In this document: positions 51,843 to 64,000 of the stretch, piece after piece
Position numbering within the stretch: position 1 is the first letter of the stretch
Layout: the number at the start of each line of letters is the position of its first letter
Assembly (NCBI RefSeq): GCF_000170895.1
Contig: NZ_ABCS01000021.1
Location: 1-64,000, forward strand
Origin: Plesiocystis pacifica SIR-1
GTDB taxonomy: Bacteria; Myxococcota_A; Polyangia; Nannocystales; Nannocystaceae
DNA: 64,000 bases
Direction: 5' to 3'
Program-made: the position numbers and the translations under genes
Notes under the pieces: model-generated
The model's database searches: none
Told to the model about the DNA's origin: nothing
The model's input: only the letters and a program-made list of their open reading frames with translations

Positions 51843-52334
51843 GTGTCAATCGCACCGTTCACGCGTGGGCTCAGCGTGCTCGCCCTCGTGGTTTTGTTCG
51901 CCGGCTGCGACCCCGAGCCGCCGAGCGTCGTGAGCGAGGACGCGCGGGTCGAGCTCGGGGCCGCGGGCGTCGAGTGGCGGCCGCTGGCCGAGGGCGACCC
52001 CGTCGAGCTCGTGGCGGGCCTGCAGGGCGGGTGGCACGTCGACGTGGCCGTGCGCGGGCGAGGCCTCGAGCCGAGCGGCGTGGCGCTCCGCTACGAGGCC
52101 CGCGCGCCGGGGTCCGAGGCCTCGATGAGCTTCGTGACCGAGGCGCTGCTCAACGAGGACAACGTGCTGTGGGTCGAGGGCGACTGGCTGCGCCCCGGCG
52201 GCCGCGTGGTGTTCGACATCGCGGGCCCCGAGGAGGTCGTGGGCGCCGAGGTCTGCCTGCTCGTGACGGCGAGCGCCGACGCCTGGATGGGCGAAGACTC
52301 TCGCTGCGTCACGGTCGTCGATGAGCTGCCCTAG
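51843..52334 (+). CDS. Small hypothetical lipoprotein
   Basis: The 163-residue protein starts at GTG 51843 and has a lipobox (VLFAGC) after a short n-region. The mature part ([77 protein letters not shown]) is all beta and fits a single Ig-like or cupredoxin-like sandwich. It overlaps the convergent CobW gene by 4 bases. It shares a divergent promoter region with the DUF4876 lipoprotein. Confidence 0.7.
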   Translation: MSIAPFTRGLSVLALVVLFAGCDPEPPSVVSEDARVELGAAGVEWRPLAEGDPVELVAGLQGGWHVDVAVRGRGLEPSGVALRYEARAPGSEASMSFVTEALLNEDNVLWVEGDWLRPGGRVVFDIAGPEEVVGAEVCLLVTASADAWMGEDSRCVTVVDELP

Positions 52335-53548
52335 CCCATCTCGAGCTCGGGGAAGGGGTTGGCCATCCCCGCCCAGGTCTTGCTGTCGGCGGCGGCGAGG
52401 GCCTCGTCGAGCAGGCAGGCGTCGAGCCGAGCCCGCATCGTCGGCTCGTCGAGGTCCTGGCCGATGAACACCAGCTGCTGGGAGCGGTCGCCGTAGCGGG
52501 GGTGCCAGTCGTCTTGCTGATCGGGGCGGTGACCCTCGGGGTGCTGCCAGCGATCGCGGGGGACGGCGGCCCACCACATCCCCATGGGGCGCACGTTGCT
52601 GACGCCGCCGGCCTGGCCCCACTCGTAGGCGACCCGGTGGTCCGCCGCGACCCAAAAGAAGCCCTTCGAGCGCAGCACGCCGCGCCAGCTGTCGTCGTCG
52701 TGCAGGTAAGCCCACAGCTTCTCGGCGTCGAAGGGCCGAGCGGTGCGGTAGGTGAAGCTCGAGATCCCGTACTCCTCGGTCTCGGGGGTGTGCTCGCCCT
52801 GGAGCTCGCGGATCCACCCGGCCGAGGCGGCGGCCTCGTCGTAGTCGAAGCTGCCGGTGTCGAGCACGGCCTCGAGGGGCACGTGGCCGAAGCTGGTCGC
52901 GGTGATCTTCGCGCCCGGGTTGAGGGCCCGGAGGATGCTCGCGACCTCGCGGGCCTGGTCCTCGGTGACCAGGTCGAGCTTGTTGAGCACGATGACGTTG
53001 GCGAACTCGATCTGCTCGATGAGCAGGTCGGTGACCGTGCGGTGGTCGTCCTCGCCGAGGGACTCGCCGCGCTCTTGGAGGCCGTCGGCGGTGGCGTAGT
53101 CGCGCAGGAAGTTGGCCGCGTCGACGACCGTGACCATGGTGTCGAGGCGCGCGACCTGAGCGAGGCTGACCCCCTCCTCGTCCTCGAAGGTGAAGGTCTG
53201 GGCGACGGGGATGGGCTCGGAGATGCCGGTCGACTCGATCAGCAGGTAGTCGAAGCGCCCCTCCTGGGCCAGGCGCGAGACCTCGGCGAGCAGGTCGTCG
53301 CGCAGGGTGCAGCAGATGCAGCCGTTGGACATCTCGACCAGGCGCTCCTCGGTCCGCGAGAGCTCGGCCCCGCCGCGCTCGACCAGGGCGGCGTCGATGT
53401 TGACCTCGCTCATGTCGTTGACGATCACGGCGACGCGTCGGCCCTCGCGGTTGTTGAGCACCTGGTTGAGGAGGGTGGTCTTGCCGGCGCCGAGGAATCC
53501 GGACAGCACGGTGACGGGGAGGCGTTCGGGGGGCGTGGTCAGTTGCAT
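52331..53548 (-). CDS. CobW/ZigA-type GTPase metallochaperone
   Basis: The 405-residue product has Walker [17 protein letters not shown] and [14 protein letters not shown]. The CxCC metal-binding motif lies in [15 protein letters not shown], and a guanine-specificity NKLD motif follows. The C-terminal CobW_C domain contains [19 protein letters not shown] and GFFWVAADH. Proteins of this G3E branch deliver zinc to target enzymes under zinc limitation and are usually repressed by Zur. I could not identify a convincing Zur box in the 138-base divergent spacer. A metal-insertion role is certain only at family level. Confidence 0.92.
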   Translation of the reverse strand: MQLTTPPERLPVTVLSGFLGAGKTTLLNQVLNNREGRRVAVIVNDMSEVNIDAALVERGGAELSRTEERLVEMSNGCICCTLRDDLLAEVSRLAQEGRFDYLLIESTGISEPIPVAQTFTFEDEEGVSLAQVARLDTMVTVVDAANFLRDYATADGLQERGESLGEDDHRTVTDLLIEQIEFANVIVLNKLDLVTEDQAREVASILRALNPGAKITATSFGHVPLEAVLDTGSFDYDEAAASAGWIRELQGEHTPETEEYGISSFTYRTARPFDAEKLWAYLHDDDSWRGVLRSKGFFWVAADHRVAYEWGQAGGVSNVRPMGMWWAAVPRDRWQHPEGHRPDQQDDWHPRYGDRSQQLVFIGQDLDEPTMRARLDACLLDEALAAADSKTWAGMANPFPELEMG

Positions 53549-53686
53549 GGCGCGTCCAGGGGGAGGGGCGTCAATAGACCAACCGGAACTCGCTCGAACA
53601 AATGGTCAACTATTTCGTGGACGGAGCGTGACCTTCGCGGCGCCCGCTTGCGGATTCACGGCCATGAATGTACGCACAGTCCGCGG

Positions 53687-54511
53687 ATGGTTCGCTCTCG
53701 ACGTGTCTCCTTCACCCTGGTGGCTCTGGCGTGGCTCCCGGCCTGCACCCACGCCCATCCCAAGCTCACCGCGACGCTCTACGGCAACACCGCGGCGGAG
53801 CACCACGCGTCGACCCGGGCGATCTACATGGCCGCCAAGGCGCAGCTGCCGGCGGCGCTCGCGGACACCACCTGGACGGCGGCGCTCGAGCAGGGCGAGG
53901 GCGCCGGGGACAAGCCCGCGGCCATCATCCTCGACGTCGACGAGACCGTGCTGGACAACTCGCCCTACCAGGTTCAGGGGGTCCAGGGCGGTCCCGAGTA
54001 CCCCGATGGCTGGGACGCGTGGTGCAAGATGGAGTCGGCCGAGCCCGTCGCGGGCGCCGTCGAGTTCACGCGCTTCGCGGCGAGCCAGGGGGTGACGGTC
54101 TTTTACGTCACGAACCGCGACAGCTCGCTCGAGTCCTGCACCCACGCCAACTTGGTGGCCGCGGGCTTCCCCATGGCCGAGGGCGTCGACGTGGTCCTGA
54201 CCAAGAACGAGCGCCCCGAGTGGACCGGAGACAAGACGACGCGCCGCGCCTTCGTGGCCGAGGACTACCGGATCGTCATGCTGTTCGGGGACCAGCTCGG
54301 GGACTTCACCGGCGAGGACGAAGCGACGACGAATCCCAGTGAGCGCGACGCGGTCGTCGACGCCCACGCGCAGCGCTGGGGGAGCCAGTGGTTCGTGCTC
54401 CCCAACCCGCTCTACGGCGGGTGGGACTCGGTGACCTACGGCCACGACTTCGGCCTGTCCGAGGACGAGAAGAACGCCAGGCGGCTGCGCTCGATGCACG
54501 GGCCTCGTTGA
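53687..54511 (+). CDS. HAD class B-type acid phosphatase lipoprotein (e(P4)-like)
   Basis: The 274-residue protein has a lipobox (ALAWLPAC) and the HAD motif I AIILDVDETVLDNSPYQ with nucleophile Asp and general acid Asp. Motif II is VTNRDSS and motif IV is YRIVMLFGDQLGDF. The family (lipoprotein e(P4)) dephosphorylates 5'-nucleotides at the outer membrane to allow uptake. Start: ATG at 53687. It diverges from the CobW gene and is followed by a strong hairpin. Confidence 0.88.
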   Translation: MVRSRRVSFTLVALAWLPACTHAHPKLTATLYGNTAAEHHASTRAIYMAAKAQLPAALADTTWTAALEQGEGAGDKPAAIILDVDETVLDNSPYQVQGVQGGPEYPDGWDAWCKMESAEPVAGAVEFTRFAASQGVTVFYVTNRDSSLESCTHANLVAAGFPMAEGVDVVLTKNERPEWTGDKTTRRAFVAEDYRIVMLFGDQLGDFTGEDEATTNPSERDAVVDAHAQRWGSQWFVLPNPLYGGWDSVTYGHDFGLSEDEKNARRLRSMHGPR

Positions 54512-54527
54512 ATGCCGTTGAACGCGA

Positions 54528-54562
54528 GAGACCCTCGCCTCCGTGTGGAGGGCGAGGGTCTC
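54528..54562. terminator. Strong GC hairpin between convergent genes
   Basis: GAGACCCTCGCC (54528-54539) pairs with GGCGAGGGTCTC (54551-54562) across an 11-base loop. It lies between the phosphatase stop and the convergent TerB-like gene, 27 bases from the latter. There is no T-run, so termination may need another factor. Confidence 0.6.
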
Positions 54563-54589
54563 GGCTCGTGTGGGGTGGAGGCTGGGAGC

Positions 54590-55021
54590 TCAGAGCTCCA
54601 TGAGCAGCTGCTGCCCGCGCTCGCGGAGCTCGAGGCTGTCCTGGACCCACTTGATGAACAACGCGGCGATCTCCGCATCGAACTCGAAGGCCTCGGCGAG
54701 GGCGATGAGCGCGGTCCGCTCGTCGTCGACGAGGACGTTGTCGGCCATGGCGGCGCAGATGGCCTGGTAGAACAAGAAGACCCGGGCCTCGCGGTGCTTG
54801 ACGTCGCGCGCGACGTCGACGATGTCGCTGGGCGAGTCGAACTCGCGGCGGACGCGGTCGCGCTCCTCGGGGAGGAGCATCATCTGGCCCATGAGCTCCT
54901 CGACGAAGTGGCGCTCGCTGTCGGCGACGTCGTCGTCTTTGGCGGCCATCACTGCCACGCAGCGGGCGACGGCGACCTGTTCCTCGGGAGTGATGAGCTC
55001 TGCGATGGGAAATTCGAACAT
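54590..55021 (-). CDS. TerB-like helical protein
   Basis: The 143-residue product reads TPEEQVAVARCVAVMAAKDDDVADSERHFVEELMGQM and AICAAMADNVLVDDERTALIALAEAFEFDAEIAALFI. These are two TerB-like units with acidic residues at the metal positions. It has no signal peptide. It shares this fold with the protein at 43572-44033 but not its acidic N-terminus. ATG at 55021. Upstream is a 235-base spacer before the divergent kinase gene. Function unknown. Confidence 0.65.
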   Translation of the reverse strand: MFEFPIAELITPEEQVAVARCVAVMAAKDDDVADSERHFVEELMGQMMLLPEERDRVRREFDSPSDIVDVARDVKHREARVFLFYQAICAAMADNVLVDDERTALIALAEAFEFDAEIAALFIKWVQDSLELRERGQQLLMEL

Positions 55022-55256
55022 GGCTCGGCGCGCAGCGTACCCCAAGAATCGGTCCCCTGACCAGAGGGGGGGCGGGACATGCGAGCGAGGCCGCGGGTGG
55101 GGGTCTGAAGGCCCAGGCGAGGCCACGGAGCGGACTTCGGGGGTCTGGGACAGCGCGGGGAGGGCCGCGGGGCGGCCTCTCGGCGGGGGGCGAGGTGAGA
55201 CCTGTCTCCTCGGGTCGCAGCTCGGGATGCGAGAGATCCAGGGGTAGGCTCTGCGC

Positions 55257-59039
<3,783 letters not shown>

Positions 59040-59051
59040 GCTGCAGACCCG

Positions 59052-61079
59052 TCAGCGGATCGTCACGGGTCCGCTCTGGGTGCTCGCGCCAGCGAGGTCC
59101 TCGATGGTGAAGTCGAGGACTGCCGAGTCCCAACCGGTGGCGTCGACGAGCACCTGAGTGCTCTCGATGGCGAGGTCGTTGAGGCTAGCGAGGATCGTCG
59201 CGTCAAAGCGATGGGTCGTGGGCGTGCCGACCTCGTCGAAGCTCGTCAGGCTCGCGGCGGTGATCGTGCCGGCGTAGCTCGGGTCGATGGCCATGTGCAG
59301 CGTGGCCATGGAGGTGCCGGGGCCGGTGTCGATGTTGCAGTGCGGGCAGATCGGCAGCTCGGGCTGGGGCGAGGCGAGGAAGGGGCTCGCGCTCGCGTTC
59401 TCCTCGCACACCGGATCCCCCTCGGCGCTCAGCCCTTCGGTGAAGGACTCCGAGGTGCCCGCGCCGATCACCGCGTCGAACTCCTCGAAGAAGTCCCCGA
59501 GGTTGGCGTCGGCCGCCGGGGCGACGGCCGTGCAGTCGAGCTGCGGGCACTCGGCCGGATCCTGGTCCGCGCACGCGCTGCTCAGCGCCGCGCATACGCA
59601 GATGCGCCGGACCTCGGCGTGGCCGTCGACGCCGACCGCGTCGACGCTCGCGCCCGTGGGCCAGGCGCTCGCGTAGATCAGATCGGCGACCTCGTCGGGG
59701 CGCAGCTCGGGGCGGTAAGACCAGACCAATGCGGCGGTGCCCGAGGCCACGGCCGTCGACACGGAGGTCCCGGTCAACGCGAGGCTGGTGACGCCGGGGA
59801 CCTTGCCAGAGGCCGAGTTGGCGCCGAGGGCCGCGAGCGCGACCTGGGCGTCAGCGCGGGCGTTGGGCAGGGGCGCGTCGCGGCTGTCGAGGCCGCCGAC
59901 GGCGTAGACCAGGGGCCGCGTGGCGGCGTCGGCGAAGATCGGCAGCTCGGGGTCGTCGGGGGCCTCGAAGCCCAGGGCCGCGCACTCGCTGGCCGTCGGC
60001 GCGGCTTCGCCCTGGAAGGTCGCGGGGATCAGCACGCCCTCGTGACCGTCGCAGCCGGGCTCGGGGTTGTTGCCCGCGGCCGCGAACACCAGCGCGCCTT
60101 CGCAGGCTGCGTAGCGCAGGGCGTCGTAGACCGCCCGCGAGGGCCCGCGCTCGAAGTCGGCCGCGTCGGCGAGCAGGCTGTCCGCGTCGCCGGCGATGGG
60201 CTCCCAGCCCAGGCTCAGGTTGATGACCAGGCGCACCGGCGGCTGGGGGGCCATCTGCTGGCGCCGCTTCCAGTTGGCGAGGGCGTCGTAGATGCCCATG
60301 GCGATGTCCGCCTGGCTGCCGAAGTGCCCGCCGTTGTCCCAGTTGGGCGCCGAGTCCCAGCTCTCGCGGGTCATGGCGAGGTGAAACTGCAGCGGCGTGA
60401 TCACGCACTCGGGCGCCGAGCCGGGGCAGCGGATGCCCTCGATGAGCTCGCCCATCTGGATGCCGTGGGAGTTCACGGGGGTCAGCGCGGGGTTGCCGTT
60501 GAAGGAGTGGGAGACCGTGTCGACGAGGCCGACGTCGACGGGCTGGATCGCGGCCAGGGTCGCGCCGAGCTCGTCGGAGCCGACGCTGTCGATGTTCAGG
60601 CGAAAGGCGTCGCGCAGGGCCAGGTGGACCGCCTCGCTCTCGGTGGTGTTGGCCTGGGCCAGGCGCGCGACGCAGTCGATGGCCGCGGTGTCCTCGGTGA
60701 CGCTCGCGGACGCGTCGAGGGCCGCGAGCAGCTCCTCGTAGTCGGCGTCCTCGGACGCGCCGTCGAACGCGTAGCTGCAGTAGCGGCCGAGCTCACCGGG
60801 GGCGTCACCGGGGATGGTCATCAGCCCGGGGGAGCCCTCCTCGAACAGGCGCAGGGCGGTCCAGTTGGCCGGCAGCCCGTCGATCTCGCAGTCGTCGGCG
60901 GGGTCGTCGAGGAGCGCGACGACCCGCGCGTTGGGGCAGGTCAGGGCCTCGGAGTCGGTGTCGCCGACGTCGTCGCCGGCCTCGTCATCCGTGTCGTCCG
61001 CAGGGCAGCCCGCGAGGGACAGGACACCGGCGACGGTGAGCACGGGGAGGGCGAAAGGAAAGCGCGCGTAGACGTTCAT
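59052..61079 (-). CDS. S8 family (subtilisin-like) serine peptidase lipoprotein
   Basis: The 675-residue protein has a lipobox (VLSLAGC) and a short acidic linker. The catalytic triad is visible: Asp in VGLVDTVSHS, His in VNSHGIQMGELI and Ser in ALTGTSVSTAVASG. FAAAGNNPEPG supplies the oxyanion Asn region. A Cys-rich C-terminal part (RRICVCAALSSACADQDPAECPQLDC, ICPHCNID) is followed by a beta-rich end. It is probably an extracellular protease anchored in the outer membrane. Start: ATG at 61079. Ends 12 bases from the convergent kinase gene. Confidence 0.9.
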   Translation of the reverse strand: MNVYARFPFALPVLTVAGVLSLAGCPADDTDDEAGDDVGDTDSEALTCPNARVVALLDDPADDCEIDGLPANWTALRLFEEGSPGLMTIPGDAPGELGRYCSYAFDGASEDADYEELLAALDASASVTEDTAAIDCVARLAQANTTESEAVHLALRDAFRLNIDSVGSDELGATLAAIQPVDVGLVDTVSHSFNGNPALTPVNSHGIQMGELIEGIRCPGSAPECVITPLQFHLAMTRESWDSAPNWDNGGHFGSQADIAMGIYDALANWKRRQQMAPQPPVRLVINLSLGWEPIAGDADSLLADAADFERGPSRAVYDALRYAACEGALVFAAAGNNPEPGCDGHEGVLIPATFQGEAAPTASECAALGFEAPDDPELPIFADAATRPLVYAVGGLDSRDAPLPNARADAQVALAALGANSASGKVPGVTSLALTGTSVSTAVASGTAALVWSYRPELRPDEVADLIYASAWPTGASVDAVGVDGHAEVRRICVCAALSSACADQDPAECPQLDCTAVAPAADANLGDFFEEFDAVIGAGTSESFTEGLSAEGDPVCEENASASPFLASPQPELPICPHCNIDTGPGTSMATLHMAIDPSYAGTITAASLTSFDEVGTPTTHRFDATILASLNDLAIESTQVLVDATGWDSAVLDFTIEDLAGASTQSGPVTIR

Positions 61080-61233
61080 GGGACGTCGAGACGATGACAC
61101 GAACTCGGGGCGGCGGCCGCCGGGTAAGCGACTTACTCACGCCCGCGAAGACGCTGCGTCGGCGTGCGTATCGAGCTGTGATTCGCGCCTGCGGATCGCC
61201 GGTTCGGAGGTTGGCTCCGATCCGAGGTCGGGA

Positions 61234-62385
61234 TCAGAACATCCAGCCCAGGCCGACGCCCGCGTCGTAGATGCCCGTGCCGCCGAAGCTGCCCTGACCC
61301 GCGGAGTAGGCCACGGTCGCGTCGAAGGTCAGCAGCAGGTGCTGGGTCAGCGCCACCGCGACGCCGGGGCCGATGCCAAACACGGCGGCCGGTTGCCAGG
61401 TCTCGGGGCTGAGCGTGGTGATGGTCTGCTCGCCAGTGAACGCGTCGACGTCGAGCTGCTGCTCGCTCTCGCGGTGCTGGAGGAGCAAGCCGGCGGACAG
61501 CCGCAGCCACCCCCACACGTTGCCCCGGGCCCCGCCCAGGCGCAGCTCGGGCACCACGCGGACGCGGCTGCGATCGATGCGGCTGCAAAAGGGCGCGCAG
61601 CTGTCGGGCTGAGGGAAGACGAAGCCGAGGTCGACGAGGTGGTCGATGCTCAGCCCCGCGGCCACGCGAAAGTCCGAGCCGAAGCCCCAGATGTAGCCCG
61701 CGCCGCCGCCGTAGCGCACTTGCTGGCGCAGGAACTCGGCCGAGCCGATGGCGTAGCCGACCTGGCCGAATACGAAGGGTCCGCGGAACTTCGGGGGGGG
61801 CGCGGGCGCGGGGCGGGGGTCGGGCTCGGGTTCGATGTCGGGGTCGGGGTCGGGCTCGGGCTGCGCGGCGAGGGGCTCGGGCTCGGCAGGGGCGGGGAGC
61901 CGGGCCCACTCGCACGCGAGGAAGGCCGCGTCGAAGCTGGGCTCGCACTGGCGCGGGTAGAAAAAGCGCAGCTCGACCCGGCGGTTGCGGGCCTTGGCGT
62001 CCTCGTCCGAGCTGGGCTCGGCGCGGTCGCTCGCGTCCCACTCGCCCCGGGCCTCGAGGTGCAGGCGCTCGCGGGCCTCGCTGGGCAAGCGGGCGGCGAG
62101 GCGCTCGCGGACGTGCTCGGCCCGGCGCTGGGACAGCGCGCGGTTGTACTCGTCGGTGTTGTCCTCGTCGGCGTGGCCGATGATCAGCAGGTGCAGCTCG
62201 GGGTCCTGGCGCAGGGCCTCGGCGCTGGCTTCGAGCTCGCGCTCGAGGCCGCGGGCCTCGGGCAACGCGTCCGCGTCGACGGCGAACTGCAGGGGCTCGG
62301 CGGCGGGTACCGCCACGCAGGCCACGAGCCCGCCGAGCACGAGCGCGAGGCAGGCGAGGCGAGGGCGGGCGAGCACGGCAGTCAT
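61234..62385 (-). CDS. OmpA-like lipoprotein with C-terminal beta-barrel
   Basis: The 383-residue protein starts at ATG 62385 with a lipobox (LGGLVAC). An OmpA-like peptidoglycan-binding domain comes first (about residues 35-155; LLIIGHADEDNTDEYNRALSQRRAEHVRERL and DAKARNRRVELRF). A Pro/Glu-Pro-rich spacer follows, then a C-terminal barrel of about 180 residues ending YDAGVGLGWMF. The order is the reverse of classical OmpA, where the barrel precedes the binding domain. It probably anchors the outer membrane to the cell wall. Confidence 0.8.
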   Translation of the reverse strand: MTAVLARPRLACLALVLGGLVACVAVPAAEPLQFAVDADALPEARGLERELEASAEALRQDPELHLLIIGHADEDNTDEYNRALSQRRAEHVRERLAARLPSEARERLHLEARGEWDASDRAEPSSDEDAKARNRRVELRFFYPRQCEPSFDAAFLACEWARLPAPAEPEPLAAQPEPDPDPDIEPEPDPRPAPAPPPKFRGPFVFGQVGYAIGSAEFLRQQVRYGGGAGYIWGFGSDFRVAAGLSIDHLVDLGFVFPQPDSCAPFCSRIDRSRVRVVPELRLGGARGNVWGWLRLSAGLLLQHRESEQQLDVDAFTGEQTITTLSPETWQPAAVFGIGPGVAVALTQHLLLTFDATVAYSAGQGSFGGTGIYDAGVGLGWMF

Positions 62386-62465
62386 CCGAGGGTCAACGGT
62401 AACGCAGATCGCAGCTGACACCCGCGCCGCGCGAGCGTGGAGGGCTCAGGGGCTGTAAACGAATC

Positions 62466-63110
62466 GATGCCCCCGCTTGCGGGGGCGACCCCATGCCCTC
62501 TCCAAGGCACGAACCCCATTGCCCCACGAACACAGCGGAGGAGCGGGCAGCGACGAAGCGTCCCCGGTTCGGAGACCTCTGCGGGGGCAAAGCCGACGCC
62601 CCCGCTTGCGGGGGCGACCCGATGCCCTCTCCCAGGCACGAACCCCATTGCCCCACGAACACAGCGGAGGAGCGGTCAGCGACGAAGCGTCCCCGGTTCG
62701 GAGACCTCTGCGGGGGCAAAGTCGACGCCCCCGCTTGCGGGGGCGACCCCATGCCCTCTCCAAGGCACGAACCCCATTGCCCCACGAACACAGCGGAGGA
62801 GCGGGCAGCGACGAAGCGTCCCCGGTTTCGAGACCTCTGCGGGGGCAAAGCCGATGCCCCCGCTTGCGGGGGCGACCCGATGCCCTCTCCCAGGCACGAA
62901 CCCCATTGCCCCACGAACACAGCGGAGGAGCGGTCAGCGACGAAGCGTCCCCGGTTCGGAGACCTCTGCGGGGGCAAAGCCGACGCCCCCGCTTGCGGGG
63001 GCGACCCGATGCCCTCTCCCAGGCACGAAGCCCATTGCCCCACGAACACAGCGGAGGAGCGGGGAGCGACGAAGCGTCCCCGGTTTCGAGACCTCTGCGG
63101 GGGCAAAGCA
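62466..63110. repeat. Five tandem copies of a 129-bp unit
   Basis: The unit begins around the perfect palindrome GCCCCCGC-tt-GCGGGGGC, whose starts are at 62469, 62598, 62727, 62856 and 62985, exactly 129 bases apart. Copies differ at a few positions, for example CCATGCCCTCTCCAAGG against CGATGCCCTCTCCCAGG. Variants alternate in copies 1-4, suggesting duplication of a two-unit block. Because 129 is 43 codons, several long frames run through it; I regard these as artefacts. It sits between ompA-like and adenosine deaminase genes on the same strand. Confidence 0.9.
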
Positions 63111-63115
63111 GAGGC

Positions 63116-64000
63116 TCAGCGGGCTTCGGCGGCCTGCTGCCGGGCGGTCCGCAGCGCGTCCTCGTCGATGCTGCCGTCGGCGTGGAAGGCCTCGAGCTGG
63201 TCGCTGATCGCCCGCAGGTAGTTGCGCTTTTCGTGGAAGGGCAAGAAGGCGCTCTTGAACCCGTTGAGGATGCACTGCTTGATGTCCCCGAGGGTCAGCC
63301 CGACCTGGGTGTGCGCCAGCCACAGCTCCTTGGACACGGTCGTGTCGGTGATCAGCCGGTTGTCGGTGTTGACCGTGACCCGGGCGCCGAGGTTCAGGTA
63401 CAGGCGCATGGGGTGGGTGTCGAGGGCCTCGATGGCGTTGGTCTGCACGTTGGACGAGGGGCAGCACTCGAGCGGGATGCGGTGATCGACGACGTAGTGC
63501 AGCAGGTCGCCGTCCTCGCGCAGGCGGCAGCCGTGGCCGATGCGGTGCGCCCCGCAGTCGTGCAGGGCCTGGGCGATGGACGCGGGCCCGTAGGCCTCGC
63601 CGGCGTGGATGGTCACGTTGATGTTGTTGCGCCGGACCAGCGAGAAGGCCTCGTGGTGGTCCTTGGCCGGGTAGTCGTACTCGGCCCCCGCCAGGTCAAA
63701 GCCGACGACGCCGCGGCCCTTGTAGGCGACGACGAGCTCGGCCATCTCCAGGCTGCTCTGCGGCGAGATGTTGCGGATGCCGCACAGGATCAGCTTGGAC
63801 TCGATGCCGTGGTCGGTCTCGGCGTCGTGCAGCCCGCGGAGCACGGTCTCGACCACCTCGGTCAGGCGCAGGCCCTGCTCGGTGTGCAGCAGCGGCGCGT
63901 AGCGGACCTCCATGTAGCGCACGCCCTCGGCGGCCGCGTCCTCGGCGAGCTCGTAGGCGACGCGCTGGAGGGCCTCGCGGGTCTGCATGACCTTCAAGGT
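63116..64000 (-). CDS. add: Adenosine deaminase (5' end beyond the window)
   Basis: The visible 294 residues correspond to the C-terminal four-fifths of adenosine deaminase. They include HAGEAYG (metal His and catalytic Glu), RIGHGCRL, PLECCPSSNVQTNA and VTVNTDNRLITDTT. In most members the last block is NTDDP, so the second acidic residue that contacts the purine is Asn here; some bacterial deaminases also have NTDN. The enzyme converts adenosine to inosine in purine salvage. The gene reads off the right edge and lacks about 60 N-terminal residues. The 129-bp repeat lies a few bases after its stop. Confidence 0.93.
   Translation of the reverse strand, partial: TLKVMQTREALQRVAYELAEDAAAEGVRYMEVRYAPLLHTEQGLRLTEVVETVLRGLHDAETDHGIESKLILCGIRNISPQSSLEMAELVVAYKGRGVVGFDLAGAEYDYPAKDHHEAFSLVRRNNINVTIHAGEAYGPASIAQALHDCGAHRIGHGCRLREDGDLLHYVVDHRIPLECCPSSNVQTNAIEALDTHPMRLYLNLGARVTVNTDNRLITDTTVSKELWLAHTQVGLTLGDIKQCILNGFKSAFLPFHEKRNYLRAISDQLEAFHADGSIDEDALRTARQQAAEAR

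Noticed and set aside
53549..53686. Zur box upstream of the CobW gene
   Set aside because: No palindrome resembling a Zur site could be recognised in the spacer.
62466..63110. Possible CRISPR array
   Set aside because: Units are 129 bases and nearly identical along their whole length; there are no short repeats separated by unique spacers and no cas genes.
62393..63221. Long frames of 43-residue repeats on both strands through the tandem repeat
   Set aside because: They arise because 129 is divisible by three; several frames on both strands are open equally, there is no ribosome site, and the repeat block follows directly after add.

Overview
This is a high-GC (roughly 70% or more), densely packed bacterial chromosome segment. 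It most resembles Myxococcota, and within them the Nannocystis/Plesiocystis group. Supporting signs are the many lipoproteins whose Cys is followed by Asp/Thr/Glu-rich linkers, a Ser/Thr kinase fused to WD40 repeats, VIT/von Willebrand proteins, RsbR-like STAS proteins, and a plesiocin-type graspetide cluster. The assignment is inferred from gene content; no rRNA or other phylogenetic marker is present. I recognised no tRNA, rRNA, CRISPR array or insertion sequence.

Layout. 1-6.7 kb: a truncated unknown gene, a PlsC-type acyltransferase, an FG-GAP repeat lipoprotein bracketed by 54-bp inverted repeats, a GAF-STAS signalling protein and a beta-helix lipoprotein. 6.7-14.9 kb: a QueA-like gene with an apparent frameshift, facing a four-gene leftward operon (TPR-DUF2135, VIT-VWA lipoprotein, beta-propeller, adenylyl cyclase). 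15-18 kb: rocD with a coupled small gene, and a PAS-PAS-STAS protein. 18.1-20.7 kb: a coupled pair of a P-loop NTPase and a TPR partner resembling predicted bacterial conflict systems. 20.7-28.2 kb: two OmpA-like proteins, cysC and two lipoproteins. 28.2-33.2 kb: comF, a hotdog protein, the rlmH/rsfS pair and a prepilin peptidase. 33.3-39.8 kb: a 5'-3' exonuclease, an outer-membrane protein, and a DUF58/BatA-like operon whose second gene carries a frameshift. 39.9-48.1 kb: a GbsR-type regulator with a clear palindromic operator candidate, a glycosyltransferase, TerB, an AAA ATPase, a methyltransferase lipoprotein and a glutathione S-transferase. 48.5-50.8 kb: the graspetide cluster. 50.9-64 kb: lipoproteins, a CobW metallochaperone, an acid phosphatase, a large kinase-WD40 protein, a subtilase lipoprotein, an OmpA-barrel protein, a 5 x 129-bp tandem repeat and a truncated adenosine deaminase.

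The most interesting system is at 48,533-50,807. It encodes a 77-residue precursor with an LFIEDL leader motif, a VTGG site and four TT...EE core repeats, then an intrinsic terminator, an ATP-grasp ester/amide ligase and an HlyD-type exporter subunit. It looks like a plesiocin-like omega-ester peptide pathway with a changed ring spacing in three of its four repeats. The second is the NTPase/TPR pair at 18,134-20,715.

Three plus-strand genes (1807-3705, 6702-7782, 37161-39369) show frame disruptions of one base or compensating pairs, two of them in short homopolymers. Sequencing error must be excluded before these are treated as biology.
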